Source: Paenibacillus dendritiformis (GTDB lineage: Bacteria > Bacillota > Bacilli > Paenibacillales > Paenibacillaceae). From it: a DNA stretch of 64,000 nt. Shown here piece after piece: positions 8,429 through 18,389 of this stretch. The position numbers and the translations under genes are program-made. The stretch lies in contig NZ_LDIG01000080.1 of NCBI RefSeq assembly GCF_015845845.1, positions 18,819-82,818 of the forward strand. The letters are read 5' to 3'. The notes under the pieces are model-generated. The model ran no database searches. It was not told where the DNA came from and saw nothing but the letters and a program-made list of their open reading frames with translations. How positions within the stretch are numbered: position 1 is the stretch's first letter; each line of letters begins with the position of its first letter.

Positions 8429-10453
8429 GTGCCACAGAGAGGAATAGACATTGACGAGCGGTGCGTGAACACGATTCGAACATTAGCGCTCGATGCCATC
8501 GAGAAGGCGGGATCGGGACATCCCGGCATGCCGATGGGGGCGGCCCCGATGGCATATGCGCTGTGGAGCCGTTTCATGAGCGTCAGCCCTGCGAATCCGG
8601 AATGGTTTAACCGGGATCGTTTCATTCTATCTGCCGGACATGGTTCGATGCTCTTATACAGTATTTTGCATTTATTCGGCTATGACTTATCCCTGGAGGA
8701 ATTAAGACAGTTCCGCCAATGGGGAAGCAGGACGCCCGGTCACCCCGAATACGGCCATACCCCTGGAGTAGAGGCGACAACGGGACCTCTGGGCCAAGGC
8801 ATTGCGATGGCAGTTGGGATGGCCATGGCTGAGCGGCATTTGGCGGCTGTGTACAACCGGGACGGATTTCCGGTCATTAATCACTATACGTACAGCATCT
8901 GCGGAGATGGCGATCTGATGGAGGGCGTGGCGGCGGAAGCGGCTTCGCTGGCTGGACACCTGAAGCTGGGCCGCCTGGTCGTCATGTATGATTCCAACGA
9001 TATATCGCTGGACGGGGAACTCTCGAAGTCGTTCACCGAGGATGTGGCAGGACGCTTCCGTGCCTGCGGCTGGCAGGTGATTCGGGTCGATGACGGGAAC
9101 GATCTCGAAGCGATTGCCCAGGCATTGGCCGAAGCCAGAGCCCACGCGGAGCAACCATCATTAATCGAGGTGAAAACGGTTATTGGCTACGGATCGCCTA
9201 ATAAGGGAGGCAAGTCGGATGCGCATGGCGCTCCATTAGGCCCGGATGAGGTCAGGTTGGTCAAGCAGCGGTATGACTGGCCTGCAGATGCCGAGTTTTA
9301 TATTCCGGAGGAGGTGAGGGCCCATTTCCTTGAGCTGCGAATGGAGGGAGAACGCGCGGAACGGCAATGGAATGAGCTGTTCACCCAGTATGCGAATGCC
9401 TATCCGTCCCTCGCGGCACAACTGCAATTGGCGATGAACGGAGACCTGCCTCCGGGGTGGGAGATCATGGTCCCCGTGTATCGCGCAGGGGAAGATAAGC
9501 TGGCGACGCGCGCTTCCGGAAGCGAGACGCTGCAAGCACTGGCCAGCCGCGTTCCTCAACTGCTGGGGGGTTCCGCCGACCTAGCATCGTCGAACAAGAC
9601 ATTGCTTCGAGGCGAAGCGGACTTCAGCCCGGATGACTACAGCGGCCGCAACATCTGGTTCGGCGTGCGCGAATTTGCTATGGGCGCCGCGTTGAATGGA
9701 ATGGCTTTACATGGCGGCGTCAAGGTGTTCGGAGCTACGTTCTTCGTCTTCTCCGATTACTTGCGCCCGGCGATTCGTTTGTCCGCGCTCATGAAGCTGC
9801 CTGTCGTGTATGTGTTCACCCACGACAGTATCGCGGTCGGCGAAGACGGGCCGACTCACGAACCGATCGAGCACTTGGCTTCCTTGCGCGCCATGCCGGA
9901 TCTGTCCGTCTACCGTCCCGCAGACGGCAATGAGACGGCTGCCGCTTGGAAGCTGGCGCTGAGCAGCAAGGATCGCCCCTCTGTGCTCGTGCTTACACGG
10001 CAGGAGCTGCCTACGATTGTTGATCACGTAACTGCCGATGAAGGAGTAAGGCGCGGAGCTTATGTCCTGGCTCAAGCGGCGGGGGAGCCTCACGGCCTAT
10101 TATTGGCTTCCGGTTCCGAGGTGAGTCTGGCGCTTGATGCCCGGAAGGCGTTGGCGGCCAGAGGATGGCATGTGGCGGTCGTCAGCATGCCGAGTTGGGA
10201 TCGATTCGAGCAGCAACCGGACGATTACAAAGAAACGGTGCTGCCCGCCCAGGTCAAGGTGCGACTGGCCATAGAAATGGGCAGCTCCTTGGGCTGGAGC
10301 CGTTATACCGGTCCAGAGGGGAGCGTGCTCGCGATCGATCGGTTCGGCGCATCGGCTCCTGCAGACCGATTGCTTCAGGAATATGGGTTTACCGTCGATA
10401 ATGTGGTGTCCGAATTCGAGAAGCTGCTTCGAAAAAGCGTCCCGGATCTTTGA
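8429..10453 (+). CDS. tkt: Transketolase
   Basis: Thiamine-diphosphate enzyme of the pentose phosphate pathway, 674 aa. The N-terminal [19 protein letters not shown], the cofactor motif [23 protein letters not shown] and the C-terminal pyrimidine and transketolase-C domains are all visible. A GTG start at 8429 is taken because GGAAGGAGG (8414-8422) is 6 nt upstream; the longer reading from 8381 lacks one. It is the last gene of the polyol operon, before a strong terminator. Its job here would be to dispose of erythrose 4-phosphate; a separate housekeeping transketolase probably exists elsewhere. Confidence 0.93.
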   Translation: MPQRGIDIDERCVNTIRTLALDAIEKAGSGHPGMPMGAAPMAYALWSRFMSVSPANPEWFNRDRFILSAGHGSMLLYSILHLFGYDLSLEELRQFRQWGSRTPGHPEYGHTPGVEATTGPLGQGIAMAVGMAMAERHLAAVYNRDGFPVINHYTYSICGDGDLMEGVAAEAASLAGHLKLGRLVVMYDSNDISLDGELSKSFTEDVAGRFRACGWQVIRVDDGNDLEAIAQALAEARAHAEQPSLIEVKTVIGYGSPNKGGKSDAHGAPLGPDEVRLVKQRYDWPADAEFYIPEEVRAHFLELRMEGERAERQWNELFTQYANAYPSLAAQLQLAMNGDLPPGWEIMVPVYRAGEDKLATRASGSETLQALASRVPQLLGGSADLASSNKTLLRGEADFSPDDYSGRNIWFGVREFAMGAALNGMALHGGVKVFGATFFVFSDYLRPAIRLSALMKLPVVYVFTHDSIAVGEDGPTHEPIEHLASLRAMPDLSVYRPADGNETAAAWKLALSSKDRPSVLVLTRQELPTIVDHVTADEGVRRGAYVLAQAAGEPHGLLLASGSEVSLALDARKALAARGWHVAVVSMPSWDRFEQQPDDYKETVLPAQVKVRLAIEMGSSLGWSRYTGPEGSVLAIDRFGASAPADRLLQEYGFTVDNVVSEFEKLLRKSVPDL

Positions 10454-10494
10454 CCAGACGGGCATTTTTATCAAGATGAATGAGTACGTAATAG

Positions 10495-10538
10495 AAAGAC
10501 GAAGGTCTGGCGTAAATTGCACCTTCGTCTTTTTTTTG
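10495..10538 (+). terminator. Rho-independent terminator of the polyol operon
   Basis: Perfect 12-bp inverted repeat AAAGACGAAGGT / ACCTTCGTCTTT with a 14-nt loop, continuing into a run of T. It lies 41 nt after the transketolase stop codon. Confidence 0.92.
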
Positions 10539-10629
10539 GTATGACATAGTTGAGAGATGTATGGAATGGGTATTCATATTCACGGCATTTATGGGAGATG
10601 AGAGAATGCACGTCGAGGAGGGAGCGGGG

Positions 10630-11313
10630 ATGCATTTTTATCCGCTTGGAGATGCCGCGGTCGTGGTGGAATTCGATACGGTCATCGGGCCGGCATCTCA
10701 TGAACAAGTCCGATTGTTGTCGCTATATCTCGATCATCATCCGATTCCGGGAATGATCGAATATGTCCCCGCTTTTACCACGGTAACGGTATTTTACGAT
10801 CCTGTAGTACTGCGGTATGAAGAGGCGAAAGCCAAGCTGGAAAGGGCCGTAGAACAGACGGCGGATATGCGGCTTGATGAGAAAGCACGCGCTGTCGAAA
10901 TTCCGGTATGCTACGGCGGGGAATTCGGTCCCGATCTGGAGGATGTCGCCGCGCATAACCATCTGACGCCAGATGAGGTTGTGCGCATTCACAGTAGCGC
11001 CGAGTACCTGGTCTACATGATTGGGTTTGCGCCAGGTTTTCCGTATCTTGGCGGCATGCCGGAGCGCATTGCCGCACCGAGGCGATCTTCGCCGCGCTTG
11101 GCGATTCCGGCGGGCTCGGTCGGAATTGCCGGGAAGCAGACGGGGGTCTATCCCATTGTCACGCCAGGCGGCTGGCAGTTGATCGGCCGGACGCCGGTTC
11201 CGTTATTTCGCCCGGATATGACCCCTCCGACCTTGCTAAGGGCAGGGGATACGATACGCTTCGTCCCGATAACTGAGAAGGAATACGATTGCTGGGAGGA
11301 GCATGCGATTTGA
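10630..11313 (+). CDS. pxpB: 5-oxoprolinase subunit PxpB (KipI family)
   Basis: Subunit B of the ATP-dependent 5-oxoprolinase, 227 aa, which helps open pyroglutamate to glutamate. KipI/allophanate-hydrolase-1 motifs: IHSSAEYLVYMIGFAPGFPYLGG near residue 120, and AGSVGIAGKQTGVYPIVTPGGWQLIGRTP. Several in-frame starts exist; ATG 10630 has GAGGAGGGAG 5 nt upstream and gives the usual N-terminus (MHFYPLGDAAVVVEF). The stop codon overlaps the start of pxpC. The genes are arranged B-C-A. Confidence 0.9.
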   Translation: MHFYPLGDAAVVVEFDTVIGPASHEQVRLLSLYLDHHPIPGMIEYVPAFTTVTVFYDPVVLRYEEAKAKLERAVEQTADMRLDEKARAVEIPVCYGGEFGPDLEDVAAHNHLTPDEVVRIHSSAEYLVYMIGFAPGFPYLGGMPERIAAPRRSSPRLAIPAGSVGIAGKQTGVYPIVTPGGWQLIGRTPVPLFRPDMTPPTLLRAGDTIRFVPITEKEYDCWEEHAI

Positions 11314-12287
11314 GCATCCGGGTTGAGACGGCAGGCCTGCTTACGACGGTACAGGATAGCGGGCGCTTCGGATTCCAGAAATGCGGCGTGCTGGCGAGCG
11401 GCGCCATGGATGCGGTGGCGCTCAGACTGGCCAATCTTCTGGCAGGCAATCAGGAAGGGGCGGCGGCTCTGGAGATTACGCTATTAGGGCCTAAGCTTGT
11501 ATTCGAAAAGGCGGCAGTGATTGCCCTGGCGGGCGGGAATTTGTCCCCTGTCGTGGACGGTGTGTCCCTTCCGCTATGGCGGCCTATCTATATACCGGCC
11601 GGCAAGACGCTCACCTTCGGCAGGGCGGTGTACGGTTGCCGGATCTATCTTGCGGTCGCAGGCGGGATTCATGTTCCCGAAGTGATGGGTAGCCGCAGTA
11701 CGTATTTGCGGGCCGGCATGGGCGGATTTCGCGGCCGGGCGCTTCAAGCGGGCGATGTGCTGGAGACGGGAGCGTCAATGTTATGGCGGGACATGGCTTC
11801 AGACGAAGCCGTCGTGCTTCCGTGGGGGGCCAGTCATGAGCTTCGTCCGGCCTATCAGGACAATCCGGTGCTGCGCGTGGTGCGAGGACCGGAATATCAT
11901 CGCTTCGATGAAGAGAGCAGACGGAAGCTCTGGGCGGAGCAATTCCGCGTCATGCCTCAATCGGATCGGATGGGATACCGGCTGGAAGGCGTGCCGTTGG
12001 CAGTAGCAGAGCCACTGGACATGGTCTCGTCAGCCGTTGGCGCGGGCACGATTCAGGTGCCGCCGGAAGGCAAACCGATCGTGCTGCTGGCCGACCGGCA
12101 GACGGCTGGCGGATATCCGCGTATCGCGCACGTGATTAGCGTAGATCTGCCGCTGATAGCCCAGGTGAAGCCGGGTGGACAGATACGGTTCGAAGAGGTT
12201 TCTCTGGAGGAAGCACAGGAGTTATATGTGATGCGGGAGCACAGCATCGCTCAATTCAGGCAGGGGCTGGCCCTGCAAGCCCGTTAG
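11310..12287 (+). CDS. pxpC: 5-oxoprolinase subunit PxpC (KipA family)
   Basis: Subunit C of 5-oxoprolinase, 325 aa, biotin-dependent-carboxyltransferase-like (KipA/AHS2) fold. The N-terminus ([18 protein letters not shown]) and segments [14 protein letters not shown] and [18 protein letters not shown] are typical. Start inferred as TTG 11310, overlapping the pxpB stop (TTGA), with GGGAGGAGC upstream. It acts with PxpA and PxpB as a cytoplasmic complex. Confidence 0.9.
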   Translation: MSIRVETAGLLTTVQDSGRFGFQKCGVLASGAMDAVALRLANLLAGNQEGAAALEITLLGPKLVFEKAAVIALAGGNLSPVVDGVSLPLWRPIYIPAGKTLTFGRAVYGCRIYLAVAGGIHVPEVMGSRSTYLRAGMGGFRGRALQAGDVLETGASMLWRDMASDEAVVLPWGASHELRPAYQDNPVLRVVRGPEYHRFDEESRRKLWAEQFRVMPQSDRMGYRLEGVPLAVAEPLDMVSSAVGAGTIQVPPEGKPIVLLADRQTAGGYPRIAHVISVDLPLIAQVKPGGQIRFEEVSLEEAQELYVMREHSIAQFRQGLALQAR

Positions 12288-12298
12288 GAGGGATTCGC

Positions 12299-13054
12299 GT
12301 GTACAAGATAGACATCAACTGCGATATGGGAGAAAGCTTCGGCGCCTATCGGATGGGGACGGATGAAGAGATTTTGCCGTTCGTCACCTCGGCGAATATC
12401 GCCTGCGGCTTTCATGCCGGCGATCCGTCGGTCATGAGGAAGACGGTGGCCGCGGCGCTTGCGCACGGGGCTGCCATCGGGGCGCATCCGGGACTGCCTG
12501 ATCTGGCAGGCTTCGGCCGCCGCAATCTCGACATCACTCCGGAGGAAGCCTATGACATTGTCGTGTATCAGGTTGGCGCATTATTCGGATTCGTCAAGGC
12601 AGCAGGCGGGAACATGCGGCATGTCAAGCCGCACGGCGCCCTGTACAACATGGCCGCTTCCCGTCGGCCATTGGCTGATGCGATCGCCCGCGCGGTCTAT
12701 GACATTGACCCGGAGCTCATCCTGTTCGGCCTGTCGGGCAGTGAATTGGTCCGAGCGGGGCAGGCCGCGGGGCTTCGAACCGCGCATGAAGTATTTGCCG
12801 ACCGGACGTATCAGGAGGACGGTTCATTGACCTCGCGCCGGGAAGCCCATGCGCTGCTTACGGACACAGAGCAAGCGGTGCAGCAAGTTGTTCGCATGGT
12901 GCGAGAAGGCGTTGTCCGCTCTGTGCAGGGCCATGACGTGGCGATTCAGGCCGATACGGTCTGCATTCACGGCGACGGCGCGCATGCGCTGGCCTTTGCC
13001 CGCAGCCTGCGGGAGCGGTTGGAACAGGCGGGTATTGCGGTTCAGCCTGTGTAG
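12299..13054 (+). CDS. pxpA: 5-oxoprolinase subunit PxpA (LamB/YcsF family)
   Basis: Subunit A of 5-oxoprolinase, 251 aa. The sequence begins with the family signature ([15 protein letters not shown]) and contains [32 protein letters not shown] and [13 protein letters not shown] start at 12299 follows AGGAGGGA; the stop of pxpC is 11 nt upstream. It completes pxpBCA. No clear terminator was seen in the roughly 210 nt before the CRISPR leader. Confidence 0.92.
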   Translation: MYKIDINCDMGESFGAYRMGTDEEILPFVTSANIACGFHAGDPSVMRKTVAAALAHGAAIGAHPGLPDLAGFGRRNLDITPEEAYDIVVYQVGALFGFVKAAGGNMRHVKPHGALYNMAASRRPLADAIARAVYDIDPELILFGLSGSELVRAGQAAGLRTAHEVFADRTYQEDGSLTSRREAHALLTDTEQAVQQVVRMVREGVVRSVQGHDVAIQADTVCIHGDGAHALAFARSLRERLEQAGIAVQPV

Positions 13055-13267
13055 TTGAGAGGGAACTGGATGGGGGAGTTGTGATGACCTCGTTCGAGCG
13101 GTTGGAAATGGTTCGGTAACATGTTGAGCAATGACCCTGTAAGATGCGCATTAATGCGCGAGTGATGAATTGTTGTATATACGGACTCGAAAGGCACTAT
13201 ATTATGAAACTGCAAAATGTGGTAACTTATAGATAATAGATTTAACGATAGAGACCCCCAAGTTCTA

Positions 13268-13456
13268 GTGCGAATGTATAGTGCACATGAATTTCCCGGG
13301 GGATTCGCACCATGAAATTACTATATTATAGGAAGAATCCATATTATGGTTTGTGGCAAAGGTGAGAAACGACCTACTTTAGATTGATTCTATAGCTAAT
13401 TTGATTTATTTAATCATAACAAGAGCGAAAAATGATTGGAACAATCATTTTTCGCT
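13268..13456 (+). promoter_or_regulatory. CRISPR array 1 leader
   Basis: AT-rich 189-nt leader. The distal end carries an inverted repeat GTGCGAAT (13268-13275) / ATTCGCAC (13303-13310) with a 27-nt spacer that includes a GTGCAC palindrome. The proximal end carries a perfect 14-bp inverted repeat, GCGAAAAATGATTG (13425-13438) / CAATCATTTTTCGC (13442-13455), ending 1 nt before the first repeat. It is closely similar to the array 2 leader. The preceding bases (TTCTAG at 13263-13268) match the cas2 stop region that precedes leader 2. The remaining gap from pxpA to here (13055-13267) shows no gene or recognisable signal. Confidence 0.85.
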
Positions 13457-16035
13457 GTCGCATCCTACGCGGATGCGTGGATTGAAATGATAGCGCTCAA
13501 GTCCGACCCTAGAAAGATGTATCCGTCGCATCCTACGCGGATGCGTGGATTGAAATACCGAAACTTGATGAAACTCATCGACCCGAAAGGGGTCGCATCC
13601 TACGCGGATGCGTGGATTGAAATGTAGTCCAGTCGAGGAGGTGATTTTATTTACGGACAGTCGCATCCTACGCGGATGCGTGGATTGAAATAATTCAGAT
13701 ATCCCCTTTCGGATTTTAATTAGGCAGTCGCATCCTACGCGGATGCGTGGATTGAAATAATCGCTGTCAGCATATCGCCTAGCAAGTCATACACGTCGCA
13801 TCCTACGCGGATGCGTGGATTGAAATGTTCGTGTCCTTGACTCGGTTCAGGGCCGTCGCCAGGTCGCATCCTACGCGGATGCGTGGATTGAAATTTTGGG
13901 TACCGTGGCACCCGGTAAAGCTGCTGCTGGTCGCATCCTACGCGGATGCGTGGATTGAAATATTGCCCCTCGATAAGTGCAATACCCGCGTCTGTGTCGC
14001 ATCCTACGCGGATGCGTGGATTGAAATAATCCGTGCGGGCATATCGACATTGGCAACATAGTCGCATCCTACGCGGATGCGTGGATTGAAATCCGCATCA
14101 GTGCCCCGGGTACTGTGTCCCGGTCTATCGTCGCATCCTACGCGGATGCGTGGATTGAAATTGATTAGGGGTGATGATCATGAGGCTGGACCAATGGTCG
14201 CATCCTACGCGGATGCGTGGATTGAAATACACCCAACGATGAAACAGGCGCTTATTCCGGCTGTCGCATCCTACGCGGATGCGTGGATTGAAATACGATC
14301 GACGTATGCGCGAATGAACAAAATCACAAGGTCGCATCCTACGCGGATGCGTGGATTGAAATACGATCGACGTATGCGCGAATGAACAAAATCACAAGGT
14401 CGCATCCTACGCGGATGCGTGGATTGAAATACGATCGACGTATGCGCGAATGAACAAAATCACAAGGTCGCATCCTACGCGGATGCGTGGATTGAAATAA
14501 ACGGTGTGATTACTAGACTATATGGCAGTGGTGTCGCATCCTACGCGGATGCGTGGATTGAAATATTTTCTTTAATGGATTATTTATCGTATGTACGGGT
14601 CGCATCCTACGCGGATGCGTGGATTGAAATCGCTGCGCGTTTTGTGGCAATCAATGAGCACATCGGTAGTCGCATCCTACGCGGATGCGTGGATTGAAAT
14701 TTCGAATTTCGTCACTTTGCTATATTGGTCGCCATGTCGCATCCTACGCGGATGCGTGGATTGAAATTTGTACATCAGGTACCCGCCGCCTATTGTCAGG
14801 AGCGTCGCATCCTACGCGGATGCGTGGATTGAAATATACAAAGCGACTATGCCAATTACCTCATGGGGGGTCGCATCCTACGCGGATGCGTGGATTGAAA
14901 TGCTACATAACCGCCCGTTTTGCGGATTGTCGGCGTCGCATCCTACGCGGATGCGTGGATTGAAATATTTTCTGGATTAGTTTATCTATCCTAGCCATGG
15001 TCGCATCCTACGCGGATGCGTGGATTGAAATATTACTCAATCACCCCCAATATGTCATCTGCTTTAGTCGCATCCTACGCGGATGCGTGGATTGAAATCA
15101 AAGTACCCGATGAGGTGCGATAAACTGTCATTTGTCGCATCCTACGCGGATGCGTGGATTGAAATATGCATGCGCGCTACCAATAATACGACTACCACAG
15201 TCGCATCCTACGCGGATGCGTGGATTGAAATCTACCTCCCGCCGGCTTATTTGAGAGGGGGCCGCAGCGTCGCATCCTACGCGGATGCGTGGATTGAAAT
15301 CCGTATAGGCTAACGTGTTTGGCTACGTAAAGGACAGTCGCATCCTACGCGGATGCGTGGATTGAAATAATCCGTCCTATGACCGTATCGACCAGACCGA
15401 GCGTCGCATCCTACGCGGATGCGTGGATTGAAATGCGAATAGACCGGATACGGATTTCGAGTGGATGACCGTCGCATCCTACGCGGATGCGTGGATTGAA
15501 ATTGGTGGTGGGCCATGGATTATGCCCAAGATGGTGTCGCATCCTACGCGGATGCGTGGATTGAAATAATAAGGAATGTTATGCGATCACATACGGCGGC
15601 GTCGCATCCTACGCGGATGCGTGGATTGAAATGTCTCACGCTGTTTCTCGGTGCATTTCCTCGAACTCGTCGCATCCTACGCGGATGCGTGGATTGAAAT
15701 GAGAATCCCTCCGTCTGGCCGCTCGCCAATTGCCGTCGCATCCTACGCGGATGCGTGGATTGAAATAAGTCCATATTCCCGTTCGTAGCGTAGTTGCATT
15801 TGGGTCGCATCCTACGCGGATGCGTGGATTGAAATCTTGTCGTAGGTTCCTAGTAGGATGGCTCCATGGTCGCATCCTACGCGGATGCGTGGATTGAAAT
15901 AAAGAAGAGCATGTCTTCGTTGATGAAGAGGACGCGTCGCATCCTACGCGGATGCGTGGATTGAAATCGTGCGCCGACGCTGGATACCGCCATGCCCGAC
16001 TGGGTCGCATCCTACGCGGATGCGTGGATAGAGGA
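13457..16035 (+). CRISPR. CRISPR array 1, type I-C, 39 repeats / 38 spacers
   Basis: Thirty-nine 32-bp repeats beginning GTCGCATCCTACGCGGATGC and ending GTGGATTGAAAT, separated by 33-38-nt spacers. The first repeat is 13457-13488. Thirty-eight repeats look identical; the last (16004-16035) is degenerate at its 3' end. Hairpin CGCATCC/GGATGCG with loop TACGC; predicted 11-nt crRNA handle TGGATTGAAAT. Spacers 13, 14 and 15 (14295-14330, 14363-14398, 14431-14466) are identical. A further repeat remnant lies at 16122-16143. Length and sequence are of the type I-C class. Open reading frames through the array are artefacts. Confidence 0.98.
14295..14498 (+). repeat. Triplicated spacer-repeat unit in array 1
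   Basis: Three consecutive 68-bp units (14295-14362, 14363-14430, 14431-14498), each the same 36-nt spacer plus a repeat. The simplest explanation is slippage or recombination between repeats rather than three acquisitions of the same spacer. Confidence 0.97.
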
Positions 16036-16164
16036 CGAAGAAACTTACCAAAATAGTAAGCATTGTGGCATTCTACTCGCATTCGTGGACCTCTCCAAGC
16101 AGTTCAAGCGCACATTTGAGCGTCGCATCCTGCACGGGCACGTAGAAAACATATGAAACCTAAG

Positions 16165-16222
16165 AAGCATCTATCCCCCTTATCAAAAGATAATGCGGGG
16201 GCAGGATGCTTGTCTTTTTTTT
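16165..16222 (+). terminator. Rho-independent terminator downstream of array 1
   Basis: Long interrupted hairpin: AAGCATC, CCCCC and TTATC pair with GATAA, GGGGG and GATGCTT around an AAAA loop, followed by GTC and eight T (16215-16222). It would end the array 1 precursor transcript before the PH-domain operon. Confidence 0.85.
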
Positions 16223-16233
16223 GTGGAACACTT

Positions 16234-16255
16234 GTTCCCTGACAGGCCGTTGTCA
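16234..16255 (+). promoter_or_regulatory. Putative operator (TGACA-N6-TGTCA) and -35 of the PH-domain operon
   Basis: GTTCCCTGACA, 4 variable nt, then GTTGTCA. The same 22-bp block with only the 4 central nt different occurs upstream of cas3 at 19368-19389. The dyad's right half overlaps a possible -35 TTGTCA (16250-16255), with TAGAAT (16272-16277) 16 nt downstream as -10. A regulator binding here would overlap the promoter; the WYL protein encoded nearby is the obvious candidate (inference). Confidence 0.6.
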
Positions 16256-16306
16256 CTTTCTTCAACCATAATAGAATTTATAGTATCAGTACGAAGGAAG
16301 GTGAGG

Positions 16307-16828
16307 ATGTACGCAGCTATGAATACGACAGTTAGCGAGCAGCAACAACTGCATCCAAATGTGGTGCCATATTGGCGAATTTATCGGCTTTTCTCTGCAT
16401 TGAAGCGGACTGCGCTGGCAAGCATCCCGATCATCGTTTATTTGATGTGGTTGCCCCAATGGAAGTGGATCCTATATGTTGATGCGGCCTATCTCTTGTT
16501 TCATTGGAGCAAAGACGTATTCTATATCATATATGGAGTTCGGTTCAGCTATGCCCGAAGAAGTTACGTCCTGACAACGGATGAGATTGTGATTCGGTGG
16601 GGCAGCATATGGTCCGTCAATTCATCGGTTATTCCGCTTAGCCGTGTTCAGCATGTAGATATTGATCAGGACGTCATCCAGAAAAAGCTGGGCATATCTG
16701 AAGTCGTTATCGTAACGGCAGGTGATGCGACTGGCATCGTCGGTTTATTGGAAGATGATGCGAATAAACTGCGGCGGCAGGTCATTGAACTGGCGAAGAT
16801 AGGTGAGACTGATGCGTACAATCCATAG
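16307..16828 (+). CDS. PH domain-containing membrane protein (YdbS-like)
   Basis: Membrane protein of 173 aa with two hydrophobic segments (residues about 33-70: LASIPIIVYLMWLP and WILYVDAAYLLFHW), followed by a bacterial PH-like (bPH2) domain with the VLTTDEIVIRWGSIWSVNSSVIPLSRVQHVDID core. The start ATG 16307 follows GGAAGGTGAGG; a longer reading from 16193 runs through the array terminator. It overlaps the next gene, another bPH2 protein, as in ydbS-ydbT of Bacillus subtilis, where the pair is linked to antimicrobial-peptide resistance. A role here is not proven. Location between a CRISPR array and cas genes, with an operator shared with cas3, is unusual. Confidence 0.75.
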   Translation: MYAAMNTTVSEQQQLHPNVVPYWRIYRLFSALKRTALASIPIIVYLMWLPQWKWILYVDAAYLLFHWSKDVFYIIYGVRFSYARRSYVLTTDEIVIRWGSIWSVNSSVIPLSRVQHVDIDQDVIQKKLGISEVVIVTAGDATGIVGLLEDDANKLRRQVIELAKIGETDAYNP

Positions 16829-18296
16829 ACAGCATCCGATCAAGATTGCCGTACATTTGTATCGAACGATCCGCTATATGATCATCCCCTATACTCTCTT
16901 GCTATTCAGGGAGATCAAGGCCGGCACAGGTCAACAGCCTTATTGGGTATATGGGGTAGCTGTCGTCATTGGTCTATCTATCTTGCTGTGGTCTATTATT
17001 TCCTGGTGGAAAGACACTTATCAGATCGGGGACTCTGAGATCGTCATTCAAAGAGGAGCGCTTATCACCACCCAACGAACAATTCCGCTGGAGCGAATAA
17101 CGAATATATCGGTAGAACAGACTTGGACCGATCGGCTAGTAGGTTCGGCGACTGCCGAATTGCACACTTCAGATTCGAACGAAGAGGCGGATGCCAGGTT
17201 CGTGTTGACTCAACGCAACGCAGACATGCTCCTTGCCAGAATTAATCGACCCGTGTCGCGTGTCTCGAACCAAGCAAAGCCGAATTGGGTACTTGAACCC
17301 AAGGATATTTTGATGAGGGCGATTAGTTCCAATTCGTTCTGGCTGGGGGTTCCCCTATGTCTCACTATCGTAACGTATGTATGGGATTGGGTTGAACCAA
17401 GCACGGAAGAAGAAGTAAGCGTGGTCCGTTTTTTTCAAGATGAAAGATGGAAAGAATTATTGACGACGGAGCTTATACCCGTTCTGCTTGCGCTTCTTGG
17501 CATTATTGCCTTGTGCGTATTCACGTCCTGGTTGCTGTCTCTGGTCATGATGCAGATTCGCTATAACCAATGGACCGTTATCCGAGACAGTGACTATATT
17601 CATATCCAGTATGGATGGTATGAGAGGAAATCAATCTCCCTCCGGACTGCGAAGATTCAGTCGATCCGGGTCAAGGAGCAGTTGTTCAGTCGTTATTTTG
17701 GTTATGTGTCCATCTGGATGGATTGCGTTGGGTATGCAGGGGAAAAGAAGGTGAAGCTTCTGCTGCCCGCGGTCCACAGGTCAGAGATGCATGCTGCATT
17801 GAAGCGGCTGTTGCCCGAATTTACAATCGTGAAGCCTCAGCGCCATTTAGCGGCGGGAAAGGCGATGTATTTTGTGTGGCTTCCGGTCATTGCGGTAAGC
17901 CTTGTCATCTTAGTCTCCACATTTTTTTCTCTGTGGGCATGGTTGACGTTTCCGTTCGCGGCAGCAATATATTGGCGAGGAAGCCGAAAATATTCGGGAA
18001 CGCTATGGGAAGTTCATGGGAATCAATGTGTGATCGCGAAGCCGGGTCTTACGCGAACTACAGTCTATGTACAGCGCCAAGCGATCCAATCGATAACCTG
18101 TCGTCAAACTTGGATCCAACGCATATTTGGCATTTTCCAGATTGAACTCGTGATAGATTCGCCATCCAAAGCGAAGGAATACGTATTTACCGGCGCATCC
18201 CAAGAGGATGTACAGCAGCTTTTACATTGGTATAAAAATAGAGGTAATTCCAAATGCCCATACATTGTTAACGAAGAAAAGGGTTGTTTAGTCTGA
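16812..18296 (+). CDS. PH domain-containing membrane protein (YdbT-like)
   Basis: 494-aa membrane protein with repeated units of two membrane helices plus a bPH2 domain. PH cores are visible near residues 70-110 (IGDSEIVIQRGALITTQRTIPLERITNISVEQ), 255-300 (YGWYERKSISLRTAKIQSIRVKEQLFSR) and 400-450 (VYVQRQAIQSITCRQTWIQRIFG). Transmembrane pairs lie near residues 18-65, 175-245 and 350-390. ATG 16812 is chosen over GTG 16803; both overlap the end of the upstream gene. It is the second gene of a two-gene operon with the YdbS-like protein. No enzymatic residues were recognised. Confidence 0.75.
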   Translation: MRTIHRQHPIKIAVHLYRTIRYMIIPYTLLLFREIKAGTGQQPYWVYGVAVVIGLSILLWSIISWWKDTYQIGDSEIVIQRGALITTQRTIPLERITNISVEQTWTDRLVGSATAELHTSDSNEEADARFVLTQRNADMLLARINRPVSRVSNQAKPNWVLEPKDILMRAISSNSFWLGVPLCLTIVTYVWDWVEPSTEEEVSVVRFFQDERWKELLTTELIPVLLALLGIIALCVFTSWLLSLVMMQIRYNQWTVIRDSDYIHIQYGWYERKSISLRTAKIQSIRVKEQLFSRYFGYVSIWMDCVGYAGEKKVKLLLPAVHRSEMHAALKRLLPEFTIVKPQRHLAAGKAMYFVWLPVIAVSLVILVSTFFSLWAWLTFPFAAAIYWRGSRKYSGTLWEVHGNQCVIAKPGLTRTTVYVQRQAIQSITCRQTWIQRIFGIFQIELVIDSPSKAKEYVFTGASQEDVQQLLHWYKNRGNSKCPYIVNEEKGCLV

Positions 18297-18389
18297 TTTT
18301 TTTGCAGAAGCAGGCAGGAAGACCTATAGATGTTGTCGAATATCCAATATTTATAGGATATGATGATAGCATCTGGAGGAGAGTCAAAG

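Noticed and set aside
13110..13130. GCGGTTGGAAATGG upstream of leader 1 as another CRISPR-repeat remnant
   Set aside because: Only a few bases match the repeat 3' end, with no hairpin and no PAM-flanked target found.
13436..16082. Many open reading frames through CRISPR arrays 1-3 on both strands, with repeated motifs such as ASYADAWIE or FNPRIRVGCD
   Set aside because: They are translations of the CRISPR repeat; each lacks a ribosome site and family resemblance.
16193..16306. N-terminal extension of the YdbS-like protein to 16193
   Set aside because: It would read through the array terminator, operator and promoter; ATG 16307 has a good ribosome site.
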